A DNA stretch of 41,710 nt from Oscillospiraceae bacterium (GCA_029257695.1 JARIAU010000018.1:1-41710); one strand, 5' to 3'; shown: positions 21,821 to 31,457, counted from the stretch's first letter. The notes: a model not told the origin generated them from the letters alone. Program-made: numbers and translations.

Positions 21821-23179
21821 ATGCTGAGTCATGAAGAAATCCTCCAGACGGTCCAAATGATCGACCATCAGCATCTGGATATTCGCACCATTACCATGGG
21901 CATTTCTCTGTTGAGTTGTGCCGATGCCGACCCCAAGGCCTGCTGCCAGAAGATTTATGACAAGATCTGCCGCAAGGCGGAGAATTTGGTCAGCACCGGA
22001 GAGGCCATTGAGCGGGAGTTTGGCATTCCCATTGTGAATAAGCGTGTATCTGTCACCCCCATTTCTCTGGTGGCGGCGGGCTGCGAGACAGAGGACTATG
22101 TGCCGTTTGCAGTGGCTCTGGATCGGGCGGCCAAAACGGTGGGCGTCAACTTCCTGGGCGGTTACTCCGCACTGGTGCAGAAGGGGATGACGGAATCGGA
22201 CCGCAAGCTGATCCGTGCCATTCCCGAGGCATTGGCGGTGACGGACCGGGTCTGTTCCTCCGTGAATGTGGGCTCCACCAAGGCCGGCATCAATATGGAT
22301 GCCGTGCGTCTGATGGGCGACACCATCAAGGCAACGGCGGCCCGCACGGCGGACAACAACGGCTTTGGCTGCGCCAAGCTGGTGGTGTTCTGCAATGCTG
22401 TGGAGGACAACCCCTTTATGGCCGGTGCGTTCCATGGTGTGGGTGAGGCTGAAACGGTCATCAATGTGGGCGTGTCCGGGCCCGGCGTGGTCCATCATGC
22501 CCTGAAGAGTGTCAAGGGGCAGCCCTTTGATGTGGTGGCGGAGACCATCAAAAAGACGGCCTTCCAGATCACCCGTATGGGTCAGCTGGTGGCAATGGAG
22601 GCCAGCCGTCGGTTGGATACGCCCTTTGGCATTGTGGACCTCTCCCTGGCCCCCACACCGGCCATCGGTGACAGTGTGGCCCGGATCTTGGAAGAGATGG
22701 GTCTGGATGTCTGCGGTACCCACGGCACCACGGCAGCACTGGCCATGCTGAATGATGCCGTGAAAAAGGGTGGTGTAATGGCGTCCTCCTCCGTGGGCGG
22801 TCTGTCCGGTGCCTTTATTCCGGTGTCGGAGGACGAAGGAATGATCGCCGCAGCGGAATCCGGTGTGCTGACGCTGGAGAAGCTGGAAGCTATGACCTGC
22901 GTTTGCTCCGTCGGTCTGGATATGATCGCCATTCCCGGCGACACCAGTGCAGAAACCATCGCCGCCATCATTGCCGACGAAGCGGCCATCGGCATGGTGA
23001 ACTGCAAGACCACGGCGGTTCGCTTGATTCCGGCACCCGGTCTGGATGTGGGCGATACGGTGGAGATGGGTGGTCTGTTGGGTTCGGCTCCGGTGATGCC
23101 GGTGCACAAGGCCTCCAGTGCCGACTTCATTCATCGTGGCGGCCGGATTCCGGCTCCCATGCACAGCCTGAAAAACTAA
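21821..23179 (+). CDS. UPF0210 (DUF711/PFL-like) protein
   Basis: A 452-residue protein of the UPF0210 family, starting [20 protein letters not shown]. It contains [26 protein letters not shown] and [20 protein letters not shown], conserved glycine-rich blocks of this family. The fold is related to pyruvate formate-lyase, but there is no glycyl-radical motif, and the biochemical function is unknown. GGAGGG lies 5 nt before the ATG. It is cotranscribed with its ACT-domain partner. Confidence 0.93.
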   Translation: MLSHEEILQTVQMIDHQHLDIRTITMGISLLSCADADPKACCQKIYDKICRKAENLVSTGEAIEREFGIPIVNKRVSVTPISLVAAGCETEDYVPFAVALDRAAKTVGVNFLGGYSALVQKGMTESDRKLIRAIPEALAVTDRVCSSVNVGSTKAGINMDAVRLMGDTIKATAARTADNNGFGCAKLVVFCNAVEDNPFMAGAFHGVGEAETVINVGVSGPGVVHHALKSVKGQPFDVVAETIKKTAFQITRMGQLVAMEASRRLDTPFGIVDLSLAPTPAIGDSVARILEEMGLDVCGTHGTTAALAMLNDAVKKGGVMASSSVGGLSGAFIPVSEDEGMIAAAESGVLTLEKLEAMTCVCSVGLDMIAIPGDTSAETIAAIIADEAAIGMVNCKTTAVRLIPAPGLDVGDTVEMGGLLGSAPVMPVHKASSADFIHRGGRIPAPMHSLKN

Positions 23180-23188
23180 GAAACAAAC

Positions 23189-23222
23189 AAAGCGCCCCGG
23201 TTCTATGGAATCGGGGCGCTTT
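23189..23222. terminator. Shared convergent terminator
   Basis: A 15-bp stem with one G-U pair (23189-23203 with 23208-23222, loop TATG) between the UPF0210 gene and the opposing CLC gene, with A/T-rich flanks on both sides. Confidence 0.88.
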
Positions 23223-23266
23223 TAAGCGATATGCCGGCGACTTGTGCAAAAAGGGAGCACAGAAGC

Positions 23267-24523
23267 TTATTTTTCCAATCCTTCGGCTCGCACCGGTTCG
23301 GTTTTAGACAGATAGATCATCTGTTCCTGATACAGTCCGGAGTAGCCGCTGAGCAAATAGCTGACCGACAACCCCAAGGCCATCAGGGGAAGCCCTTGTC
23401 CGCCAAACAGCTCTAAGCCCAGCAGCAAACTGGTAATGGGAGCATTGGTCACGCCGCAGAACAGGGCAACAAGACCCAGAGCGGCGCCGAATCCGGCATC
23501 CATGCCAACCAGAGGGGCGACTGCGCAGCCAAAAGTGGCGCCCACAAAGAAACAGGGGACGATTTCACCGCCCTTAAAGCCGGAGCCTAAAGTGAGGGAG
23601 GTGAAGATCAGTTTCCAGAGGAAGGCCAAAGGCAGGGCGGAGCCGGCAACGGCCCGGGCAATCACATCCATGCCGGCACCGTTGTAGGTTCCGCTGCCCT
23701 CCAGCAGAGTGAGGGCCACCACGGCACAGCCCCCCAGAACGATCCGAAGATAGGGGTTCTCGATGCGCTTGCAGAGGCGGGAGCCGTGCTTCATGCCGGC
23801 GCAAAAGACAATGGACATCAGTGCAAACAGCATGCCCAGCACCAATACCTGCACAATGGAAATGGGGGAAAGTGCCGGAACCTGTGCCAATGCAAACGCT
23901 GCCGGCCTTACGCCCAAGGCGTTGGTCACCAGGTTGGCCACCAGAGCAGAGAGGACACAGGGAACCAGAGCGGAGTAGTACATCAGGCCGATGTTTTCCA
24001 TTTCCATAGCGAATACGGCGGAAGCCAAAGGTGTGCCGAACAGAGCGGAGAATCCGGCGGACATACCACACATCGTAATCATGCGCCGGCCCTGCTCGTT
24101 GAGGCGGAACAGCTTGATAAAGGCATCGGCCAGACAGGCGCCCAGCTGCAATGCGGCCCCTTCTCGTCCGGCAGAACCACCGGTGAGGTGGGTCAGTACG
24201 GTGCTGACCACGATCAGAGGCGCCGTGCGGACCCGGAGCAGTGTGCCCTTGCGAGCAGCCAAGATGACAAATTCGGTGCCCTTGTCATCCGCCATGTCGA
24301 TCAGCCGATAGCTGCCCACGATCACCAGACCGGCCAAGGGGAGGAAAAACAGGACCCAGGGATGGGAGATGCGCAGTTTTGTGGCCCAATCCACCGCATG
24401 ATGGAACAGCCCTCCTGCCACACCGACCGTACAGCCCACCACAACCGCAATCAGCAGCCATCGGAGGTAGTTGATCAGGTTGGTGGCAATCACAGAAAAC
24501 TCTTCTTTTGTTACAGGATGCAA
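23267..24523 (-). CDS. CLC-family anion transporter (CLC-F-like)
   Basis: A 418-residue CLC channel or antiporter with about 10-12 hydrophobic helices. Selectivity-filter regions are THLTGGSAGREGAALQLG (GREG with the gating Glu), LTLGSGFKGGEIVPCFFVGA and GVTNAPITSLLLG. The first filter motif GSGIP of chloride CLCs is missing; the aligned stretch reads DDKGTEFVILAARKG. This, with GGSAGREG and GSGFKGGE, resembles the fluoride-exporting CLC-F branch. Fluoride versus chloride cannot be settled here, and no fluoride riboswitch was seen upstream. The start is taken as the TTG at 24523, 6 nt after AAGGTG; a GTG at 24532 overlaps that site. Confidence 0.85.
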   Translation of the reverse strand: MHPVTKEEFSVIATNLINYLRWLLIAVVVGCTVGVAGGLFHHAVDWATKLRISHPWVLFFLPLAGLVIVGSYRLIDMADDKGTEFVILAARKGTLLRVRTAPLIVVSTVLTHLTGGSAGREGAALQLGACLADAFIKLFRLNEQGRRMITMCGMSAGFSALFGTPLASAVFAMEMENIGLMYYSALVPCVLSALVANLVTNALGVRPAAFALAQVPALSPISIVQVLVLGMLFALMSIVFCAGMKHGSRLCKRIENPYLRIVLGGCAVVALTLLEGSGTYNGAGMDVIARAVAGSALPLAFLWKLIFTSLTLGSGFKGGEIVPCFFVGATFGCAVAPLVGMDAGFGAALGLVALFCGVTNAPITSLLLGLELFGGQGLPLMALGLSVSYLLSGYSGLYQEQMIYLSKTEPVRAEGLEK

Positions 24524-24553
24524 ACCAATCACCTTATTTCGTACTTCGCATTT

Positions 24554-24581
24554 ATTGTACGCCGAGGTCGAGAAAAGTCAA
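24554..24581 (-). promoter_or_regulatory. Promoter of the CLC gene
   Basis: On the minus strand TTGACT and TACAAT are 16 bp apart. The -35 lies immediately past the nrdD terminator hairpin. Confidence 0.7.
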
Positions 24582-24583
24582 GG

Positions 24584-24620
24584 AAAATGCCCACCGCCGT
24601 TGCAGAGCGGTGGGCATTTT
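24584..24620 (-). terminator. Terminator after nrdD
   Basis: On the minus strand AAAATGCCCACCGC and GCGGTGGGCATTTT form a 14-bp stem ending in a T-tract, 23 bp past the nrdD stop. Confidence 0.88.
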
Positions 24621-24642
24621 GTGTTCATTTGAATAAATGGGA

Positions 24643-26793
24643 TCACAGATGCAGGACACGGGACTTGATTTCCTTGGTCTTGCCCTCGTTCCAGAAGTTC
24701 TCACCCAGATAACCGCAGGTGCGGCGGGTGACATTCATCTTGGTGTGGTCCTTGTTGCCGCAGCAGGGGCATTCCCACTCCATGTCATCGTTGAGAATGA
24801 TCTCACCATCAAAGCCGCAGACCTGACAGTAATCACTCTTGGTGTTGAACTCTGCATACTGGATGTTGTCGTAGATAAAGCGGACCACATCCTTCAGAGC
24901 GGTCAGATTGTGGCGCATATTGGGGATCTCCACATAGCTGATGGCACCGCCGGGCGACAGACGCTGGAACTTGCTCTCAATGGTGAACTTGGAGAAAGCG
25001 TCGATCTTCTCACGCACATCCACATGGTAGGAGTTGGTGTAATAACCCTTGTCGGTAATGTCCTTGACCTCGCCGAACTTCTCCTTGTCAATGCGGGCAA
25101 AACGGTAGCACAGGCTTTCGGCCGGAGTGCCGTAGAGGGAGAAGTCGATGTTGGTGGCATCACGCCACTTGTAGCAGGTATCCCGCAGATAGGTCATCAC
25201 ACGGGTGGCGAAGTCCATGCCCTCGGGCTCGGTCTGGCTGCAGCCCTTGACCAGCTTGGTCAGCTCATAGATGCCGATGTAGCCCAGAGAGATGGTGGAG
25301 TAGCCGCCCACCAGATAACGGTCAATGGTCTCGCCGGGCTGGAGACGGGCCAGAGCGCCGTGCTGCCAATGGACCGGAGACACATCGCTGTGTACGCCCA
25401 TCAGGGCCTCGTGGCGGCACATCAGAGCCTCGTAGCATAGGTCCAGACGCTCGTCCAGCAGCTTCCAGAATTCGTCTTCGGAAGCGGGGACCTTGCGGCC
25501 GCCGTCGCTGACCATCAGGCCGATCTGAGGCAGGTTGATGGAAACCACGCCCTGATTGAAGCGGCCTTCGTACTTGTACTCACCGGTTTCAGGGTCCTTC
25601 CAGTCGGTGAGGAAGCTGCGGCAGCCCATGGGAGAAAAGACATTGCCCTCGTGTGCCTGGCGCATGACCTTGGCGGAGATGTAGTCGGGGTACATCCGCT
25701 TGGCGGAGCACTTGACGGCCAGCTCCGTGATGTAATCGTACTTGCCGCCCTTCAGGCAGTTGTTCTCATCCAGTACATAGACCAGCTTGGGGAAGGCCGG
25801 GGTCACATAGATGCCGGCAGAGTTCTTGATGCCCTCCAGACGCTGACGCAGGATCTCTTCAATGATCTTTGCATTTTCTGCAATGTAGGGATCGTCGTCC
25901 CGCAGGTAGAGGAACAGGGTGACGAAGGGAGACTGACCGTTGGTGGTCATCAGGGTGTTGATCTGATACTGGATGGTCTGCACACCGCTGCGCAGCTCGT
26001 CCGCCACGCGCTCGTCCACCAGCTGCTCCACCAGCTCGGGGGACACATGGTCTCCGCAGGTCTTGGAAATCTTGCGGCGGAACTTCTCACGGCTGCGGCG
26101 CAGATACTTGCCCAAATGGCTGATGTCCACGCTCTGACCGCCGTACTGGTTGGAAGCCACATTGGCGATGATCTGGGTGGCCACATTGCAGGCCACCTGG
26201 AAGCCCTTGGGGCTTTCAATCATCTTGCCGTTGATCATGGTGCCGTTGTCCAGCATGTCGCCGATGTTGATGAGGCAGCAGTTAAAGATGGGCTGCACGA
26301 AGTAATCGGCGTCATGGAAGTGGAGAATGCCGTCGTCATGGGCCTTGCTGATCTTCTCCGGCAGCAGGATGCGGCGGGTCAGGTCACGGCTCACCTCACC
26401 GGCGATGTAATCACGCTGGGTGGAGGCAATGGCGGTATTCTTGTTGGAGTTTTCCTCGGCCAGCTCCTTGTTGGTGTTGTGGAGCAGCGAGAGGATGGAC
26501 TCGTCCGTTGTGTTCTGCTTGCGGACCAGCGCACGGGTGTAGCGGTAGATGATGTAAGCCTTGGCCAGCGTATACTTGCCCAGTTCCATCAGCTGATGCT
26601 CCACGGTGTCCTGAATGTCCTCCACCAGAAGGCGGGGACGGTTGCGCTCCTGCACATACTGGGCGATTGCCTCGATCTGCTCGTCGGAGACTCGCTCCTC
26701 GGGGTCCACGGCCTGATTGGCCTTCTGAATGGCACGGATGATCTTGTTGAGATCGAAGTCGACGGTCGATCCATCTCTTTTGATTACTTTCAT
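24643..26793 (-). CDS. nrdD: Anaerobic ribonucleoside-triphosphate reductase
   Basis: NrdD is the class III, glycyl-radical ribonucleotide reductase that makes dNTPs without oxygen. The 716-residue protein starts MKVIKRDGSTVDFDLNKI, the ATP-cone allosteric domain (about 1-90). The ten-stranded barrel follows. The C-terminus holds a Cys4 zinc site (YCQVCG and CPCCGN) and the radical loop RRTCGYLG. The start at 26793 follows AAGGAG. Its activase nrdG is not adjacent. The gene is monocistronic, with paired NrdR boxes in its leader. Confidence 0.97.
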   Translation of the reverse strand: MKVIKRDGSTVDFDLNKIIRAIQKANQAVDPEERVSDEQIEAIAQYVQERNRPRLLVEDIQDTVEHQLMELGKYTLAKAYIIYRYTRALVRKQNTTDESILSLLHNTNKELAEENSNKNTAIASTQRDYIAGEVSRDLTRRILLPEKISKAHDDGILHFHDADYFVQPIFNCCLINIGDMLDNGTMINGKMIESPKGFQVACNVATQIIANVASNQYGGQSVDISHLGKYLRRSREKFRRKISKTCGDHVSPELVEQLVDERVADELRSGVQTIQYQINTLMTTNGQSPFVTLFLYLRDDDPYIAENAKIIEEILRQRLEGIKNSAGIYVTPAFPKLVYVLDENNCLKGGKYDYITELAVKCSAKRMYPDYISAKVMRQAHEGNVFSPMGCRSFLTDWKDPETGEYKYEGRFNQGVVSINLPQIGLMVSDGGRKVPASEDEFWKLLDERLDLCYEALMCRHEALMGVHSDVSPVHWQHGALARLQPGETIDRYLVGGYSTISLGYIGIYELTKLVKGCSQTEPEGMDFATRVMTYLRDTCYKWRDATNIDFSLYGTPAESLCYRFARIDKEKFGEVKDITDKGYYTNSYHVDVREKIDAFSKFTIESKFQRLSPGGAISYVEIPNMRHNLTALKDVVRFIYDNIQYAEFNTKSDYCQVCGFDGEIILNDDMEWECPCCGNKDHTKMNVTRRTCGYLGENFWNEGKTKEIKSRVLHL

Positions 26794-26868
26794 GGACAAT
26801 ACTCCTTCTCTTTTAAGGGACGGCACAGAAAATCTTGTGCTTTTTCTCTAAAATCGTGTTTGTATTTG

Positions 26869-26915
26869 TATCAATGGATGGTGTTATGTAAATGAAATAA
26901 CACCATATATGGTGT
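26869..26915 (-). promoter_or_regulatory. Paired NrdR boxes in the nrdD leader
   Basis: ACACCATATATGGTGT at 26900-26915 is a perfect 16-bp palindrome matching the NrdR consensus acaCwAtATaTwGtgt. A degenerate second site at 26869-26884 shares ATGGTGT and lies 31 bp away, three helical turns. Both are just downstream of the predicted start site near 26921, so the ATP/dATP-sensing repressor NrdR would block nrdD transcription. Confidence 0.85.
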
Positions 26916-26927
26916 GTTTGCTTGCTT

Positions 26928-26956
26928 ATAATAGCATCATCTATTGTTCTTGTCCA
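26928..26956 (-). promoter_or_regulatory. Promoter of nrdD
   Basis: TGGACA (26956-26951) and TATTAT (26933-26928) on the minus strand with 17-bp spacing, directly upstream of the NrdR boxes. Confidence 0.75.
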
Positions 26957-27066
26957 GTGCAAACGGCTAGGCAATATCACCAAAAAAGACGGGGGAGGTT
27001 TGGGAGGGAAACGGGGACAAGCAACTTTTTCTTGGGGAAACATACCATGGAGAGGGGGTGTGGACC

Positions 27067-27345
27067 ATGAAAGATCCGACGAAAAAAAGCCTGTTAGAGC
27101 GGACAGCGGAGACCTTTGCGCTGCCGGCGGATCTGCTGGCGGGGCTGTCCTGTGTCCGGGTGGTTGGCGACGAAGAAGTGTATGTGCAGAATCACAGGGG
27201 GATCTTAGCCTACGGGGAAGAAGAAATTTTGATTAACGGCGGCAAGCGCATCATTCGGGTTGTAGGGCAGGGACTGCGGCTGAGTGGAATGACGCCGGCC
27301 GATCTGACCGTCACCGGAGAGATCCGGGCAGTAGAGCTGGAATGA
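27067..27345 (+). CDS. yqfC: Sporulation protein YqfC
   Basis: A 92-residue YabP/YqfC-family protein with LPADLLAGLSCVRVVGDEEVYVQNHRGILAY and ILINGGKRIIRVVGQGLRLSGMTP. The ATG at 27067 follows GAGGGGGTG; a GTG at 27058 is inside that site. In Bacillus yqfC is a mother-cell sigma-E gene. It precedes yqfD by 15 bp and opens the conserved yqfC-yqfD-phoH-ybeY-era cluster. Confidence 0.92.
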   Translation: MKDPTKKSLLERTAETFALPADLLAGLSCVRVVGDEEVYVQNHRGILAYGEEEILINGGKRIIRVVGQGLRLSGMTPADLTVTGEIRAVELE

Positions 27346-27360
27346 CAGAAGGGGGATACC

Positions 27361-28566
27361 ATGGGCAGGGCAGTCAACTATATGAAGGGAAGCGTCCGGC
27401 TGGAGGTGATCGGACCCTACCCGGAGCGGTTTTTAAATATTTGCGGTGCATCCAATGTGCAGTTTCGGAATCTGGAACGGGTGGATGAAACCTGTCTGCG
27501 TTTGACGGTACCGCTGCATCAGGCGCGGCTGGCGGAATCGCTGGGGAAAAAGTGCCTGTGCGAGGTGGAGCGAACGGGAGAAACGGGCGGGCCGCAGCTG
27601 GTGCGGCGGTTGGCCCGCCGCTGGGGCATGATGGCGGGAATGCTGCTGTCGCTGGCGGCGGTGCTGTTGTTGTCCCGGTTTGTGCTGGTCATTGATGTCA
27701 AGGGCAACACCACGGTTCCGGATCAGGTCATCCTGTCAGAACTGCGGGAGTGCGGGATGTACCCCGGTGTATATGGTCCGGCGGTGGACGAGCGGAAAAT
27801 TTCCAATCTCATGCTGCTGCACCTGAAGCAGCTGGGATTTTTGTCCGTCAATATTCGGGGAGTGCGGGCGGAAATCGTGGTGCGGGAGGCCCAGCTGCCT
27901 CCGGAATTGGAGCCGGTGGGGCAGGCGATGGACCTTGTGGCGGAGAAAGGCGGCACGGTGCTGACGGTGCTGCCGCAGGCGGGGCATCCGGTGGTAGAAG
28001 CCGGAACGGAAGTCCATGCCGGAGAGGTGCTGATTTCCGGCACGGTGCCGGTGGAAAAGATGCCGGATCTTCCGGTGACGGAAAGCTATGCGGTGGCAGC
28101 CAAAGGAGAGGTTTGGGCCGAAGTGACGGAAGTGTGTCAGGTGACTACCCCTCTGGTGACCACGGGAAAAGAGTATACCGGACGGGAGCAAACGGAATAC
28201 GAGATGCGGATGTGGGGGAAAGGGTTTAAAATTTCGTCGAAAGCGTTCCAACCCTTCCCATATTATGATAAAATAGAAAAGACTTGGAGTATATCCCTGC
28301 CCGAGGGTGTCAAACTTCCCTTTGGATGGGTGCGCCGAACCGGAAGGGAATATCGTCCGGTGGCCGTGCCGGTGAAGCCGGAATCGGCAGAGCGCTATCT
28401 CCGGACGCTGCTGGAAACCCAGGTGCAGGAGCGCATCGGGGACCACGGTGCCGTACTGGATCGCCAGTGGAGCGTGGAAACCGAGGACGGCGCCATGACC
28501 GTAACGCTGACCGCCCGATGTCGGGAGCAGATCGCCCGGCGGGCAGATGGGGCGCAGCAGGAATGA
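27361..28566 (+). CDS. yqfD: Sporulation protein YqfD
   Basis: A 401-residue sporulation protein with a short cytoplasmic domain (about 1-80, including VRLEVIGPYPERFLNICG), one membrane helix (MMAGMLLSLAAVLLLSRFVL) and a long external part. The external part begins VIDVKGNTTVPDQVILSELRECGMYPGVYG, a POTRA-like fold related to stage IV protein YqfD/SpoIVFA-type. AGGGGG precedes the ATG. It is mother-cell expressed in Bacillus; the molecular role is unresolved. Confidence 0.92.
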   Translation: MGRAVNYMKGSVRLEVIGPYPERFLNICGASNVQFRNLERVDETCLRLTVPLHQARLAESLGKKCLCEVERTGETGGPQLVRRLARRWGMMAGMLLSLAAVLLLSRFVLVIDVKGNTTVPDQVILSELRECGMYPGVYGPAVDERKISNLMLLHLKQLGFLSVNIRGVRAEIVVREAQLPPELEPVGQAMDLVAEKGGTVLTVLPQAGHPVVEAGTEVHAGEVLISGTVPVEKMPDLPVTESYAVAAKGEVWAEVTEVCQVTTPLVTTGKEYTGREQTEYEMRMWGKGFKISSKAFQPFPYYDKIEKTWSISLPEGVKLPFGWVRRTGREYRPVAVPVKPESAERYLRTLLETQVQERIGDHGAVLDRQWSVETEDGAMTVTLTARCREQIARRADGAQQE

Positions 28567-28590
28567 AAACACCTATTGGAGATGAATCAT

Positions 28591-29580
28591 TTGATAGAAC
28601 AGATCATCCATTTGGATCGTGTGGAGGAGATTGCCAACCTGTTTGGTGCCTTCGATGAAAATATGCGTTTGGTGGAGCAGGCGCTGGAGGTCCATGTGAC
28701 CCACCGGGACGGCGGCATCAAGGTGACCGGTGAGGCTGAGCAGGTCATGCTGGCGGTGCGGGCCATTCAGGGATTGCTGGAGCTGTCCCAGCGGGGCGAA
28801 GCCATCGGCGAGCAGAATGTGCGTTATGTGCTGCAGCTGGTCCGGGCGGGCAGCGAGGAAAAGATTCCGGAATTGGCCCGGGATGTGATCTGCGTCACAG
28901 CCAATGGAAAGCCCATCAAGGCCAAAACCGTGGGGCAGAAGAAATATGTGGACGCCATCAAGAAAAATGTGGTGACACTGGGGGTGGGTCCTGCCGGTAC
29001 CGGAAAGACCTACCTTGCTGTGGCACAGGCGGTGGCAGCCTTCCGCGCCCGAGAGGTCAACCGGATCATTCTGACCCGCCCGGCGGTGGAAGCCGGCGAG
29101 CGGCTGGGCTTTTTGCCCGGAGATCTGCAAAGCAAGGTGGACCCCTACCTCCGTCCGCTGTACGATGCCCTGTTTGAGATGCTGGGGCCGGAGACCTATC
29201 AGAAGTATGTGGAGCGGGGCAACATCGAGGTGGCACCGCTGGCCTATATGCGTGGGCGTACGCTGGATGACAGCTTCATTATTTTGGATGAGGCACAGAA
29301 TACTTCCCGGGAGCAGATGAAGATGTTCCTGACCCGTCTGGGCTTCGGCTCCAAAATCGTCATCACCGGCGACATCACCCAGATCGACCTGCCCGGAGAA
29401 ACGGTGTCCGGACTGAAGGAAGCCATGCGGGTGCTGAAGGATGTGGAGGACATCGCCATTTGTCGACTGAATGCACAGGATGTGGTGCGCCATGTGCTGG
29501 TGCAGCGGATCATCGCTGCGTATGACCGGGATGCGGGCAGCCATGGCAAACGAACGCAAGAGCGGGGAGGAAAGCGATAA
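28591..29580 (+). CDS. phoH: PhoH-family ATPase
   Basis: A 329-residue PhoH-like protein with an N-terminal RNA-binding-like part (about 1-110) and a P-loop ATPase domain. Walker A is GVGPAGTGKTYLAVA and Walker B is SFIILDEAQNTS. ITGDITQIDLPG and AICRLNAQDVVRHVLV complete the signature. Such proteins act with YbeY in RNA metabolism. The TTG at 28591 is favoured, 9 nt after GGAG, because the resulting IEQIIHLDRVEEIANLFGAF fits family starts; an ATG at 28582 has no room for a ribosome site. It directly precedes ybeY. Confidence 0.93.
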   Translation: MIEQIIHLDRVEEIANLFGAFDENMRLVEQALEVHVTHRDGGIKVTGEAEQVMLAVRAIQGLLELSQRGEAIGEQNVRYVLQLVRAGSEEKIPELARDVICVTANGKPIKAKTVGQKKYVDAIKKNVVTLGVGPAGTGKTYLAVAQAVAAFRAREVNRIILTRPAVEAGERLGFLPGDLQSKVDPYLRPLYDALFEMLGPETYQKYVERGNIEVAPLAYMRGRTLDDSFIILDEAQNTSREQMKMFLTRLGFGSKIVITGDITQIDLPGETVSGLKEAMRVLKDVEDIAICRLNAQDVVRHVLVQRIIAAYDRDAGSHGKRTQERGGKR

Positions 29581-29581
29581 T

Positions 29582-30070
29582 ATGAACCATGAGATTCTCA
29601 TTGAGTCGGAGCTGGAGGAGGAGATCCCCTTTGCTCCGCTGCTGAAAAATGTGATTTGCTTTGCGCTGGAGGCAGAGGGAGTGGAGACCCCCTGCGAAGT
29701 GGATGTGCTTTTGACCGATGATGAAGGCATCCATCAAATCAATCTGGAACAGCGGGACATTGACCGAGCCACAGATGTGCTCAGCTTCCCCATGTTCGAG
29801 TATGTGCCCGGAGAGCCGCCGGTGGATGATCGGGACGCAGATCCGGCTTCGGGCCGGACACCGCTGGGCGATATGGTCATCTCACTGGAGCGCTGCCGTG
29901 CTCAGGCGGAGGAATTCGGCCACAGCGAGGAGCGGGAGCTCTGTTATCTTGCCGTCCATTCGGTGCTGCATCTGTTGGGATATGACCACATGGACGAAGG
30001 CCCGCAGAAGGCCCGGATGCGGGGACGGGAAGAGGCCATTCTGAACGAACTTGGCATCACCCGGGATTGA
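29582..30070 (+). CDS. ybeY: Endoribonuclease YbeY
   Basis: YbeY is a metal-dependent endoribonuclease in 16S rRNA maturation and ribosome quality control. The 162-residue protein has the zinc motif AVHSVLHLLGYDHMDE (three His) and the preceding NLEQRDIDRATDVLSFPMFE and GDMVISLER. The start at 29582 is one base after the phoH stop. GGAGG lies 11 nt upstream, inside the phoH coding end. Confidence 0.96.
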   Translation: MNHEILIESELEEEIPFAPLLKNVICFALEAEGVETPCEVDVLLTDDEGIHQINLEQRDIDRATDVLSFPMFEYVPGEPPVDDRDADPASGRTPLGDMVISLERCRAQAEEFGHSEERELCYLAVHSVLHLLGYDHMDEGPQKARMRGREEAILNELGITRD

Positions 30071-30073
30071 CCG

Positions 30074-31447
30074 ATGAAACCGGATTTTTCCAACGGCAGT
30101 GTCCCAAAACTGATTTTGAAGCTGGCCATCCCAATCATTATTGCACAGGTGGTTAATACCCTGTACTCGATTGTGGACCGCATTTACATTGGGCATATGC
30201 CGGGGGTGGGACAGCTTGCCCTTACCGGCATCGGCCTTTGTCTGCCCATTGTTTCTGCCGTGGCGGCGTTCTCCGCCTTGATTGGTTATGGCGGTGCGCC
30301 GCTCAGCTCGATCTTGTGCGGGCATCGGGACATCGACGGAGCGGAGCGGGTGCTGGGGAACTGTTTTACGGCGCTGGTCGTCCTTGGGATTTTGGTGCCG
30401 GCCATTTGCTACGGATTTCGCCGACCGGTGCTGTATTTGTTTGGGGCCAGTGATGCAACCTATGCCTACGCGGAGCAGTACATCCGCATCTATCTGCTGG
30501 GCAGTCTGCCGGTGATGCTGACCCTCGGACTGAACCCCTTTATCAACGCCCAAGGCTTTACCAACATTGGTATGGTGACGGTGGCTGTGGGTGCGGTGTG
30601 CAATCTGGTTTTGGACCCGGTGTTCATCTTTGGCCTGGATATGGGCATTACCGGAGCGGCGGTGGCCACGGTTCTGTCCCAAAGCGTGTCCTGCCTGTGG
30701 GTGCTTTGGTTTGTCTTTGGCAGTAAGAAAAACCAGATTCGAGTGCGGCGGGCCTATCTCAAACCCCATTGGCCGACCATGGGCCGCATTTGCAGTTTGG
30801 GCGTGTCCAATTTTATCATGCAGATCACGGAGAGTGCGTTGACGGCGGTGTTCAGTGCCAACCTTGCCAAGTTTGGCGGGGATCTCTATGTGACCACCAT
30901 GACGGTGGGTGCTTCCATCGGACAAGTAGTCACCATGGTGGTGGGCGGGCTTGGACAGGGAGCGCAGCCGGTCACAGGCTATAATTACGGGGCCGGAAAC
31001 TATGCCCGGGTGCGGGAATGCTACCGGACGTTGACGAAATTCTGCCTGATTTATGGTGTGCTGATTTGGCTGGTGCTGCAAATCGCCATGCCCCAGTTTA
31101 TTGCTATTTTCAACGATGACCCGGAACTGATGGAAACGGCAGTGCCGATGCTCCGAATTTATTTTCTGCTGCAATTTGCATTCACCCTGCAAAATGCCAG
31201 CCAAAATACCTTCGTTGCGCTGGGGGAAGCAAAAAAGGCCACCTTCTTTGCCTTGTTCCGGAAGGTGTTTCTGCTGATCCCGCTGATTTTCCTGCTGCCT
31301 CGGCTTGGGTTTGGCGTGACCGGCATTTTTGCGGCGGAGCCGATTGCGGATACGATTTCGGCTGTGACTTGCTTCACGGTCTTTCTACGGACCACCTATC
31401 GAGAACTGAATCAAAAAGAACTGGCTCAGAGCCAGCAAAAGAATTGA
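30074..31447 (+). CDS. MATE-family efflux transporter
   Basis: A 457-residue membrane protein with 12 hydrophobic helices in two MatE repeats. It starts FSNGSVPKLILKLAIPIIIAQ, followed by NTLYSIVDRIYIGHMPG. The second half has GASIGQVVTMVVGGLGQGAQPVTGYNYGAG, typical of the DinF/NorM-like clade. It exports drugs or metabolites by cation antiport; the substrate is unknown. It starts 3 bp after ybeY and ends 10 bp before era, without its own clear ribosome site, so it is embedded in the operon. Bacillus has dgkA and cdd at this spot. Confidence 0.93.
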   Translation: MKPDFSNGSVPKLILKLAIPIIIAQVVNTLYSIVDRIYIGHMPGVGQLALTGIGLCLPIVSAVAAFSALIGYGGAPLSSILCGHRDIDGAERVLGNCFTALVVLGILVPAICYGFRRPVLYLFGASDATYAYAEQYIRIYLLGSLPVMLTLGLNPFINAQGFTNIGMVTVAVGAVCNLVLDPVFIFGLDMGITGAAVATVLSQSVSCLWVLWFVFGSKKNQIRVRRAYLKPHWPTMGRICSLGVSNFIMQITESALTAVFSANLAKFGGDLYVTTMTVGASIGQVVTMVVGGLGQGAQPVTGYNYGAGNYARVRECYRTLTKFCLIYGVLIWLVLQIAMPQFIAIFNDDPELMETAVPMLRIYFLLQFAFTLQNASQNTFVALGEAKKATFFALFRKVFLLIPLIFLLPRLGFGVTGIFAAEPIADTISAVTCFTVFLRTTYRELNQKELAQSQQKN

Positions 31448-31457
31448 GGAATTGCTT

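Noticed and set aside
24524-24581. Fluoride riboswitch upstream of the CLC gene
   Set aside because: The leader is only about 25 nt and shows no GGNGAUGG-type aptamer.
27041-27048. Sigma-E -10 (CATACCAT) for yqfC
   Set aside because: Good resemblance to CATACAAT, but it would start transcription inside the ribosome site and no matching -35 is seen.
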